NCBI RefSeq assembly: GCF_005222205.1
Contig: NZ_CP032347.1
Coordinates: 496,001 to 560,000 of the forward strand
Source: Azospirillum brasilense
GTDB lineage: Bacteria; Pseudomonadota; Alphaproteobacteria; Azospirillales; Azospirillaceae
Reading direction: 5' to 3'
DNA length: 64,000 nt
Shown: one piece after another, positions 7,520-18,400 of the stretch
How the letters are laid out: each line of letters starts with the position of its first letter
How positions within the stretch are numbered: position 1 is the stretch's first letter
Notes under the pieces: generated by a model
The model's input: the letters and a program-made list of their open reading frames with translations, nothing else
What the model was told of the DNA's origin: nothing
The model's database searches: none
Translations under genes and position numbers: made by a program

Positions 7520-9364
7520 TCAGCGGGCGGAGGCACGCCCCAGCGGGGTCAGAGCGCTCAGCGGCACCGAGTAGACCTTCGCCGGTTCCGACCGTGTGGA
7601 CGGGCCGTAGGACACCGTCATCGGGGCGGTCATGGAGGCGGCCGGTTGCGGCGGCAGTTCGGCCACCGTCACACGCTCCGGTGCTGCGGCCTTGCGCTCG
7701 GCCGGATCCGCGCCGCGCGCGGCGACCGGAACAGCCTTCGGTTCGGCCGGCTCGGCCGCCTTTTCGACCGGAGCCTTCTCCACCGGGGCCTTCTCGGAGG
7801 TCGTGGCGGGAACCAGCAGATCCTGGAGCCGTGCCGTACCGCCGGCCTTCTGCTGCCAGGCGCCCAACCCGTCGGACACCGCCTGACGCAGCGTCGTCAG
7901 ATCCTGGGACGGAACGGCCTCCGGCATCGGATCGACACCCGCCGACACCATGACGCGGGCGTAGGCGTTCTGCAGATCGGCGTAGACGAGATCGCGCCGC
8001 AGATCGGAGACGAGTTCCGACACATCGGCCTGGATTACGCTCATGTCGCCCTGCTGGCCGACCGTGCTGCTGTTGACGTACTGCTGCCGGATGCGGCGGT
8101 CGATCGACGCCTGATCGGCGTTGAGCGAGAACTCCTGCGACAGCTCGCGGAACTGCACCATCGCCACGCGGACCTGGCTCAGCACCGCCACGCTGAGGGC
8201 CTGACGGCGGAAGGCAACCAGCTCCTCCTGCGCCTTGGAGAAGGCGTGGGTGTCCGGAGCCGAGGCCAGGGACAGGATGTTCCAGGACACCCGCGCCCCG
8301 TAATCGGCCCAGCGCTGGTTCAGCAGGAAACTGTTGCTGTCGTAATGCAGGCCGGCGTTCAGGTCGATGCCCGGCAGCAGCTTGAGCAGGGCACGGCGCG
8401 TCTCGTCGGCGGTGATGCGGGCGTTGTAGGACTCCTCCAGCAGCTCCGGACGGTTGAGGAGCGCGTAGGTTTCCAGGGAATCGACCGACGCCGTGATCGC
8501 CGGCACATCCTTGCCGGTGACGTCCGGCGGCATCTGGATGGAGAAGTTCTCACCCGGCGGAAGCCCCATCAACGCGCCGAGCTGCGACTTGGCGGCGACC
8601 AGTTCGCGCCGCAGCGTCTGAAGCTGGCGCAGCGTGTCGACCAGCGCGCGCTGGTAGGACAGGGTCTGCAGCGGAGCCTGGACGCGCTGGGCCTCCAGGG
8701 CGTTCGCGTTCTTGCGCGCCGCCTCGATGCGCTTTTCCAGCGGCTCGATCCGCTTCAGCAGCCGCTCCGCCGCGACCGCGCGCCAATAGGAGGTGCGCAC
8801 GTCCTGCAGGATGCCCTGGACGACGCGGCGGCGGCGCTCGTCGGCGATCAGGACGAGGTTGGAGTTCTGGCGGGCGCGCAGGTAGCTGACGCCGAAATCG
8901 AGAATGTTCCAGGTGAAGCCCAGGTCGGCGGTCCGGCGGTGCCGGTCCGTGGCGGTGGTGCTCTCGCCGGTGCGGCGGCCGGTGGCGAGGTTGAGGCTTT
9001 CCGACCCGGATTCGTTGTTGCGCCCGGTGTAGCCGGCCCCCGCCACGAGGCGCGGCAGCATGTCGAACCGCGACAGGTCGAGCTGCTGGTTGGCGACCGC
9101 CATCTCCATCAGCTTCACGCGTTCGTCGAGGTTGTACTTGATGGCCCGCGCCATCGCCTCGTGCATCGACACCGGTCCGGTGATGGGCTCCTGCGGCGCC
9201 ATGATGACCGACATGTCCTCGCGCAGGCGGGACACATTCTCGTCATCGGTCAGGGGCTTCGGGCTGACGGAACATCCGCTGGCGAGCAGCGCGGCAGCGG
9301 CCAGGGCGAAGGCCGCGCGGGTCTTGCGGCCCCGCGGCCGGAGGGAGGAAGCGAACCGGGTCAT
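7520..9364 (-). CDS. TolC-family outer-membrane efflux lipoprotein
   Basis: This 614-aa protein begins with a basic and hydrophobic signal ending in the lipobox LASGC (Cys31), so the N-terminus is predicted to be acylated. The body has the paired long helical repeats of outer-membrane efflux proteins, with the arrangement that forms a 12-strand barrel and periplasmic tunnel in trimers. After about residue 510 there is an atypical extension rich in Ala, Pro, Glu and Lys (EKAPVEKAP repeats), which may reach into the periplasm or along the wall. It follows the giant adhesin gene by 69 bases and precedes two adaptor genes and the M50 protein in the same direction, so it is likely the exit duct for the adhesin. 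Confidence 0.87.
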   Translation of the reverse strand: MTRFASSLRPRGRKTRAAFALAAAALLASGCSVSPKPLTDDENVSRLREDMSVIMAPQEPITGPVSMHEAMARAIKYNLDERVKLMEMAVANQQLDLSRFDMLPRLVAGAGYTGRNNESGSESLNLATGRRTGESTTATDRHRRTADLGFTWNILDFGVSYLRARQNSNLVLIADERRRRVVQGILQDVRTSYWRAVAAERLLKRIEPLEKRIEAARKNANALEAQRVQAPLQTLSYQRALVDTLRQLQTLRRELVAAKSQLGALMGLPPGENFSIQMPPDVTGKDVPAITASVDSLETYALLNRPELLEESYNARITADETRRALLKLLPGIDLNAGLHYDSNSFLLNQRWADYGARVSWNILSLASAPDTHAFSKAQEELVAFRRQALSVAVLSQVRVAMVQFRELSQEFSLNADQASIDRRIRQQYVNSSTVGQQGDMSVIQADVSELVSDLRRDLVYADLQNAYARVMVSAGVDPMPEAVPSQDLTTLRQAVSDGLGAWQQKAGGTARLQDLLVPATTSEKAPVEKAPVEKAAEPAEPKAVPVAARGADPAERKAAAPERVTVAELPPQPAASMTAPMTVSYGPSTRSEPAKVYSVPLSALTPLGRASAR

Positions 9365-9433
9365 TCTCGTCGGCAATCCATTTGGAAAGAAAAGCTTAAG
9401 CGGGGAGGACGGCGGTGGAAGGCGCGGGCGGCG

Positions 9434-12400
9434 CTAGGCCGCCCGGCTTCCCGGAGGAACATGCGCGGTGAGGGCCGCCAGCAAAGCCTCGGCTTGGGCG
9501 TCGGCGGCGCCATGGATCTGGGCAACCTGACGGGAAAAGGCCGGACGGACCGGCAACGTCCCGTCGAGGTCGGCGCGCGGGCCGGGGGCCTGCCCCGAAC
9601 CGTCCGGCGCTGCCGGAGCGGTGCCCGGGTCGCCACCCGCCGGCGGCGCGTCCCCGGCCGGCGGCTGTCCCTGCCCCTGCGGCCGTCCTTGCGGTCCACC
9701 CGGGCCGGCCGGCCGGTTGGCCGGCGCGCTTTCGATCGTGGAGCCGGGGCCCGTTTGTCCGCCGGGCCGGTTGCCCGGTGCGCCGCCGAACCCGCCGGTT
9801 GCAGCGCCGGGGCCGCCGGGAGCCGCGCTGCCGCCCGGCGTGCCGCCATTGCCCGTTGCGGTGCCCGTCGCCGGACCGCCGGCTGCCGGTCCGCCCGTCG
9901 GCGACCCGCCGACGCCGAGGCCAGCCCCCGGACCGCCGCCCGCCGGTGCTCCACCGGATCCGGCACCGGCCCCGATTCCGCCCGACGCGGTCCCGCCCAG
10001 GCCTGAACCGCCAAGGCCCGAACCGCCGCCGAGTCCACCGCTGCCAAGCCCGCCACCGCCAAGTCCGCCACCGCCAAGTCCGCCGCTGCCCAGGCCACCG
10101 CCGCCGCTGACGACGCCGCTCAACCCGGAATTGCTCGACCCGCCGGTGCCGCCGCCCAGAACAGCGTTGGACGAACTCGCCGTGCCGCCGCCGGAGGGCG
10201 CCCCGCCCATCGCGGAGATGGTGATCGAGCGCCCGGCATCGCTGCTCGTCGAGTTGCCGATGTTGCCGATGGTGATCGAACGCCCGGCGTCCGTGCTGCT
10301 GTTCCCGTTGCCGGAACCGCTCCCGCTGCCGATCGACGAACTGGTGATGACGCGACCCGCGTCGCTGCTCGTCTGCAGGCCGGGCAGGGTCGGTGCGGTC
10401 CCCAGCGTCGGTCCGGTGGTCTGTGTTGTCCCCGTCCCGGCGGTCGCCACCACGGAGTTGGACGAGGACGCCGCCGTCGTCGTGTTCCCGGTGGAGGCCG
10501 CAACCACAACGACCGGCGGCGGCGGTGGCGGAGCCACCGAGTAGGTGGTGGTGCCGGCGTTGCCGGTGTTGCCCACGGCATCGCTCGCCTTGGCCGAGAT
10601 CACATAGCTGCCGACGCTCAGGTCGGAGGCCAAGGCCAGTTGCCACGAGCCGGTCGCGCTGGCGCGCGCCGTGCCGACCGCCTGCCCGTTGATCACCACG
10701 CTGACCAGACTGTTCGGCTCGGCGGTGCCCTGCACGACCGGCGTGCTGCCGGCGGTGGTGTTCAGGGTCACCGTCGGGGCAGCCGGCGGCGTGGTGTCGA
10801 TGGTCAGGGTCGTGACCGCCGACAGGCTGCTGACGTTGCCCGCCCGGTCGGTGGCCCGCACCTGCACGCTGTGCGTGCCGTCGGCCAGCGCCGCCGTGAA
10901 CTGGAACGTCCAGGCGCCGTTGGCGTCGGCGACCGCCGTACCGACGGCCTTGCCGTCGACCAGCACGTTCACCGTGCTGCCGGCCTCCGTCGTCCCGGCG
11001 AGGGACGGCGTGGCGATCCCGGAAATCCGCTCGCCCGCCGTGGCGCCGGCGACGGTGGCGCTGGTCACCGACGGCGCGGGCGCCACCGGCACCGCGGTGT
11101 CGACCACCACGGCCAGCGCGTCCGACGGATCGCTGACGATGCCGAACCGATTGGTCGCCGTGGTCGTGATGCTGTGCGTCCCGTCGGTCAGTGCCGTCTG
11201 GAGACGATGGACCCAGAAGCCGTTCTCGTCGGCCACGGTGGTTCCCACCGCCTTGCCGTCCACCATCACGGTCACCGTGGCGTTCGCTTCCGCGGTGCCG
11301 GACAGGGTGGGCCGCGTCACGTTGGTCAGCTGGTCCGTCGCCGACACGCCGGAATCGGACAGGCCGCTCAACGCCGTCCCGACCGGCTTCGCCGGGATCG
11401 GGGTGTCGACACGCACCTGGCTGGTGTCGCCCACCCCCTTGAGGGCCGTCACCAAGGGTCCCTGGGCCGCGTCCGTCACGATGGAACCGTTCAGCGCCAG
11501 CCCCAGGACCGCGATGCCCTGCGGCGCACGGTCACCGACCGGAACGACGTAGTCGAACCGCAGCAGCGTGCCGGTGCTGCCGGCCGCGTTGTACACGGCG
11601 TTCCGGATCTCGCTTCCGACCGCCAGTTCCAGAACCGGAGCACCGCCGTTGATGATGGACGCTTCGCTGAGCTGCACGAAGAAGCTGACCGTTTCACCCG
11701 GCAGATAGGTCCCTGCTGGGGGAGGCGTGACGCTGACCACCGAGGGCGGCGTGCGGTCCACCGACACGCTGCGGGTCGCCTGGGTGGGATTGCCAGCCGC
11801 GTCGGTGAGGCTGGCGGCGACGGTGTAGTTGGTGCCGTCGGTCAGCGCCAGCAGGTCGCTGGAGGGGACGGTCAGGCTCCAGCGGTTGTTGGTCACCGTC
11901 GTGGTGTAGGTCTTGCCGTTCAACGTCACCGTGACCGTCCGGCCGTCCTCGACACCGTTGGTGACGCCCGCCACCGTCTGCCCGACGGCGCTGTCCGCCG
12001 CGTTCAGCACATTGTCGCCCGCCACCGTGGCGATGGCGAGGGTCGGCGGTGTGCGGTCGACCGAGACGCTGCGCGTCGCCTGGACCGCGGCGTTGCCCGC
12101 CACGTCCGCCAGGTCGGCGGTGACGGTGTAGGTGCCTCCGTCGGTCAGCGCCTGCAGGTCGGCGGAAGGGATGGTCAGGCTCCAGGCGCTGTTGGTCACC
12201 GTCGTGCTGTAGGTCTTGCCGTTCAGCCTCACCGTGACCGTCTGCCCGTCCTCGACCCCGGTCGCGGTGCCGGACACCGTCTGGGGCACCGCGCTTTCCG
12301 CGGCGTTCAGCACATTGTCGCCGGTCACCGTGGTGATCGCGACAGTCGGCGCCGTGCGGTCGAAGGTGACGGTCCGGACGGCGGAGTCGGCGCTTTCCAT

Positions 12401-15400
12401 CCCGGCAATGACCTGACGGACGGTGAAGTCGACGGCACCGGTGAAGCCGGACACGTCGACATTGGCGAAGCTGTAGGCGCCCGACGCGTTGGCCGTGGTC
12501 GTGGCCACGAGCGAGCCGTTGGCGTAGAGCCGGACCGTCGTGCTGGCGTTAGCGTTGGCGCCGCTGCCGTTGAAGGTGACGCTGCTCGCCTTGGTGATGT
12601 TGTCCGTGTTGCTGTTGCCCGTGTCCGAACCGGGCTCAAGCGTCACGGTGCTCCCCAGGACGGCCGGGGTGATCGAAAGGCTGGCCGTGTCCGTCGCCGC
12701 GGAGAAGGCGGAAATCCCGCCGCCGCCCGTGGTCGCCACCTTGGTCCCGGCGGCGCCGCTGGTCTGGTCCCAGGCCCGGAAGGTGATCGCGGCGCCGAGG
12801 ATGCCGGCGTTGGCGCCCGTCGGCTGGTAGTAGAGCCGGTCGGTCGTCCGCAGCAGCAGCGCGCTTCCGCTGTCGTTCACCGTGCCGACCGCGGTCCAGC
12901 TGGTGCCGCCGTCGGTGCTGTAGAACCAGGTGCCTCCTTCCGACGTGTCCACGTTGACCAGCGCGATGCCCGTGAGGGCGCCGCTGTCCACGTCGGACAC
13001 GTTCCCGCCGAGCGTCACCAGGGACGACACGGCAACGCCGACGGCGCCGTTCGGCGCGCCCGCGGCCTGGGCGACGCTGGGCAGGGTGAGGATGGTGTCG
13101 GTCAGCACAGGGGCGTCGTTCACCGCGGTCACGGCGAGGCCCGCCGTCGCGCTGGCGGCGCTGAACTGGCCACCGGCCCCCAGTCCGCCGTTCGCGGTGG
13201 TGTCGTTGCCGACCGTCGTGCCCGCCGTGCCGGAGGTCTGGTCCCACGCCTTGAAGGTGATGCCGTTGGCGACCGATCCGTTATAGTCGGCGTTCGGGAC
13301 GAAGCGCACGCGGTCGGTGCTGGCGAGCAGCAGGGCCGACGAGCCCGAAACCCCGGAGATGGTGGTCCAGGCCCCGCCCCCGGTCTTGTACTGCCAAACG
13401 CCGTTGCTGGTGTCGATCGCGGTGATCGCGATGCCCAGTGCATTGCCGTCCACATCCGTGGCGGTGCCGGCGGACGCCAGAATGGCCGCCACGGTGTCGC
13501 CATTGTGGCCGGTGGCGTCCTCTTGGATAGCGGTCAGGCTGCGCGCGTCCGTGCTCAGCACCGGCGCGCTGTTGAGGATGGCGGTGTAGGCCGAGGTGGC
13601 GCTCTGCGTGCCGCCCTTGCCATCGTTGGCCGTCACCACGACGCGCAGGTACTTGTGGGCGTCCGACGTGGTCAGCGTGTAGCTGGAGCCGGTCGCCCCG
13701 CTGATCGACGCGCCGTTCGTGCCGTTGCTGTCGTCGGCCCGGTACCACTGGTAGGTGAAGCTCCGGTTGTCACCGTCGGCATCGCTCCAGGTGCCGTCGG
13801 TGGTCGACAGCGCGTTGCCCACCGTCGCCGTGCCGCTCACGCTGGGCACCGCGCTGTTCACCGGCAGGCTGTTGGCGATCGCGGTGTAGGCCGAGGTGGC
13901 GCTCTGCGTGCCGCCCTTGCCATCGTTGGCCGTCACCACCACGCGCAGGTACTTGTGGGCGTCCGACGCGGTCAGCGTGTAGCTGGAGCCCGTCGCCCCG
14001 CTGATCGAGGCGCCGTTCGTGCCGTTGCTGTCGTCGGCCCGGTACCACTGGTAGGTGAAGCTCCGGTTGTCGCCGTCGGCATCACTCCAGGTGCCGTCGG
14101 TGGTCGACAGTGCGTTGCCCACCGTCGCCGTCCCCGACACCGTCGGCACCGCACTGTTCACCGGCAGGCTGTTGGCGATCGCGGTGTAGGCCGAGGTGGC
14201 GCTCTGCGTGCCGCCCTTGCCATCGTTGGCCGTCACCACAACGCGCAGGTACTTGTGGGCGTCCGACGTGGTCAGCGTGTAGCTGGAGCCGGTCGCCCCG
14301 CTGATCGACGCGCCGTTCGTGCCGTTGCTGTCGTCGGCCCGGTACCACTGGTAGGTGAAGGTCCGGTTGTCACCGTCGGCATCGCTCCAGGTGCCGTCCG
14401 TCGTGCTCAGCGCGTTGCCCACCGTCGCCGTGCCGCTCACGCTGGGCACCGCGCTGTTCACCGGCAGGCTGTTGGCGATCGCCGTGTAGGCCGAGGTGGC
14501 GCTCTGCGTGCCGCCCTTGCCATCGTTGGCCGTCACCACGACGCGCAGGTACTTGTGGGCGTCCGACGTGGTCAGCGTGTAGCTGGAGCCCGTCGCCCCG
14601 CTGATCGACGCGCCGTTCGTGCCGTTGCTGTCGTCGGCCCGGTACCACTGGTAGGTGAAGCTCCGGTTGTCGCCGTCGGCATCACTCCAGGTGCCGTCGG
14701 TGGTCGACAGTGCGTTGCCCACCGTCGCCGTCCCCGACACCGTCGGCACCGCACTGTTCACCGGCAGGCTGTTGGCGATCGCGGTGTAGGCCGAGGTGGC
14801 GCTCTGCGTGCCGCCCTTGCCATCGTTGGCCGTCACCACAACGCGCAGGTACTTGTGGGCGTCCGACGTGGTCAGCGTGTAGCTGGAGCCGGTCGCCCCG
14901 CTGATCGACGCGCCGTTCGTGCCGTTGCTGTCGTCGGCCCGGTACCACTGGTAGGTGAAGGTCCGGTTGTCACCGTCGGCATCGCTCCAGGTGCCGTCCG
15001 TCGTGCTCAGCGCGTTGCCCACCGTCGCCGTGCCGCTCACGCTGGGCACCGCGCTGTTCACCGGCAGGCTGTTGGCGATCGCCGTGTAGGCCGAGGTGGC
15101 GCTCTGCGTGCCGCCCTTGCCATCGTTGGCCGTCACCACGACGCGCAGGTACTTGTGGGCGTCCGACGTGGTCAGCGTGTAGCTGGAGCCGGTCGCCCCG
15201 CTGATCGACGCGCCGTTCGTGCCGTTGCTGTCGTCGGCCCGGTACCACTGGTAGGTGAAGCTCCGGTTGTCACCGTCGGCATCGCTCCAGGTGCCGTCGG
15301 TGGTCGACAGCGCGTTGCCCACCGTCGCCGTGCCGCTCACGCTGGGCACCGCGCTGTTCACCGGCAGGCTGTTGGCGATCGCGGTGTAGGCCGAGGTGGC

Positions 15401-18400
15401 GCTCTGCGTGCCGCCCTTGCCATCGTTGGCCGTCACCACCACGCGCAGGTACTTGTGGGCGTCCGACGCGGTCAGCGTGTAGCTGGAGCCCGTCGCCCCG
15501 CTGATCGAGGCGCCGTTCGTGCCGTTGCTGTCGTCGGCCCGGTACCACTGGTAGGTGAAGCTCCGGTTGTCGCCGTCGGCATCACTCCAGGTGCCGTCGG
15601 TGGTCGACAGTGCGTTGCCCACCGTCGCCGTCCCCGACACCGTCGGCACCGCACTGTTCACCGGCAGGCTGTTGGCGATCGCGGTGTAGGCCGAGGTGGC
15701 GCTCTGCGTGCCGCCCTTGCCATCGTTGGCCGTCACCACAACGCGCAGGTACTTGTGGGCGTCCGACGTGGTCAGCGTGTAGCTGGAGCCGGTCGCCCCG
15801 CTGATCGACGCGCCGTTCGTGCCGTTGCTGTCGTCGGCCCGGTACCACTGGTAGGTGAAGGTCCGGTTGTCACCGTCGGCATCGCTCCAGGTGCCGTCCG
15901 TCGTGCTCAGCGCGTTGCCCACCGTCGCCGTGCCGCTCACGCTGGGCACCGCGCTGTTCACCGGCAGGCTGTTGGCGATCGCCGTGTAGGCCGAGGTGGC
16001 GCTCTGCGTGCCGCCCTTGCCGTCGTTGGCCGTCACCACCACGCGCAGGTACTTGTGGGCGTCCGACGCGGTCAGCGTGTAGCTGGAGCCCGTCGCCCCG
16101 CTGATCGAGGCGCCGTTCGTGCCGTTGCTGTCATCGGCCCGGTACCACTGGTAGGTGAAGCTCCGGTTGTCGCCGTCGGCATCACTCCAGGTGCCGTCGG
16201 TGGTCGACAGTGCGTTGCCCACCGTCGCCGTCCCCGACACCGTCGGAACCGCGCTGTTCACCGGCAGGCTGTTGGCGATCGCGGTGTAGGCCGAGGTGGC
16301 GCTCTGCGTGCCGCCCTTGCCATCGTTGGCCGTCACCACCACGCGCAGGTACTTGTGGGCGTCCGACGCGGTCAGCGTGTAGCTGGAGCCCGTCGCCCCG
16401 CTGATCGAGGCGCCGTTCGTGCCGTTGCTGTCGTCGGCCCGGTACCACTGGTAGGTGAAGCTCCGGTTGTCGCCGTCGGCATCACTCCAGGTGCCGTCGG
16501 TGGTCGACAGTGCGTTGCCCACCGTCGCCGTCCCCGACACCGTCGGCACCGCACTGTTCACCGGCAGGCTGTTGGCGATCGCGGTGTAGGCCGAGGTGGC
16601 GCTCTGCGTGCCGCCCTTGCCATCGTTGGCCGTCACCACAACGCGCAGGTACTTGTGGGCGTCCGACGTGGTCAGCGTGTAGCTGGAGCCGGTCGCCCCG
16701 CTGATCGACGCGCCGTTCGTGCCGTTGCTGTCGTCGGCCCGGTACCACTGGTAGGTGAAGGTCCGGTTGTCACCGTCGGCATCGCTCCAGGTGCCGTCCG
16801 TCGTGCTCAGCGCGTTGCCCACCGTCGCCGTGCCGCTCACGCTGGGCACCGCGCTGTTCACCGGCAGGCTGTTGGCGATCGCCGTGTAGGCCGAGGTGGC
16901 GCTCTGCGTGCCGCCCTTGCCATCGTTGGCCGTCACCACGACGCGCAGGTACTTGTGGGCGTCCGACGTGGTCAGCGTGTAGCTGGAGCCCGTCGCCCCG
17001 CTGATCGACGCGCCGTTCGTGCCGTTGCTGTCGTCGGCCCGGTACCACTGGTAGGTGAAGCTCCGGTTGTCACCGTCGGCATCACTCCAGGTGCCGTCGG
17101 TGGTCGACAGTGCGTTGCCCACCGTCGCCGTCCCCGACACCGTCGGAACCGCGCTGTTCACCGGCAGGCTGTTGGCGATCGCGGTGTAGGCCGAGGTGGC
17201 GCTCTGCGTGCCGCCCTTGCCGTCGTTGGCCGTCACCACCACGCGCAGGTACTTGTGGGCGTCCGACGCGGTCAGCGTGTAGCTGGAGCCCGTCGCCCCG
17301 CTGATCGAGGCGCCGTTCGTGCCGTTGCTGTCATCGGCCCGGTACCACTGGTAGGTGAAGCTCCGGTTGTCGCCGTCGGCATCACTCCAGGTGCCGTCGG
17401 TGGTCGACAGTGCGTTGCCCACCGTCGCCGTCCCCGACACCGTCGGAACCGCGCTGTTCACCGGCAGGCTGTTGGCGATCGCGGTGTAGGCCGAGGTGGC
17501 GCTCTGCGTGCCGCCCTTGCCGTCGTTGGCCGTCACCACCACGCGCAGGTACTTGTGGGCGTCCGACGCGGTCAGCGTGTAGCTGGAGCCGGTTGCCCCG
17601 CTGATCGAGGCGCCGTTCGTGCCGTTGCTGTCGTCGGCCCGGTACCACTGGTAGGTGAAGTTTCGGTTGTCGCCGTCCGCATCGCTCCAGGTGCCGTCCG
17701 TCGTGCTCAGCGCGTTGCCCACCGTCGCCGTCCCCGTCACCGTCGGAACCGCGCTGTTCACCGGCAGGCTGTTGGCGATCGCCGTGTAAGTGGAGTAAGC
17801 GGTCGTCGTGTTGGAGTTGCCGTCGTTGGCGATCACCGCCACGCGCAGGTACTTGTGCGCATCGGACGTCGTCATCGTGTAGTTGGCGCTCGTCGCTCCG
17901 GCGATCGAGGCGGCGTTGGTGCCGTTGCTGTCGTCCGCCCGGTACCACTGGTAGCTGTAGCTCAGCGCGTCGCCGTCGGGATCGCTCCAGGTCCCGGTCG
18001 CCCCGCTCAAGGCGTTGCCAACCGTCGCCGTCCCCGACACCGTCGGAACCGCGCTGTTCACCGGAGCGCCGTTGCCCGCCGCCACGACCTGCGACGAGTA
18101 GGTTGAACTCGCCGTCTGCGTGCCGCCCTTCCCGTCGTTGGCCGTCACCACAACGCGCAGATACTTGTTCAGGTCACCGGCCGCCAGCGTGTAGCTGGAA
18201 CTGGTCGCGCCGCTGATCGAGGCGGCGTTGGTCCCGTTGGTGTCATCGGCCCGGTACCACTGATAGGTGAAGGTCCGGTTGTCGCCGTCGGCATCACTCC
18301 AGGTGCCGTCCGTCGTGCTCAGCGCATTGCCCACCGTCGCCGTGCCGCTCACGCTGGGCACCGCGCTGTTCACCGGCAGGCTGTTGGCGATCGCCGTGTA

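Noticed and set aside
13561..17760. CRISPR-like regular repeats
   Set aside because: Units are 300 bp long, contiguous and coding, with no short repeat/unique spacer pattern.
10640..18106. A 2,488-residue open frame on the plus strand opposite the adhesin repeats
   Set aside because: It is the antisense shadow of near-identical 300-bp units: stops are absent because the same sequence is repeated. The sequence is His/Arg/Val-rich with no known domain and no ribosome binding site.
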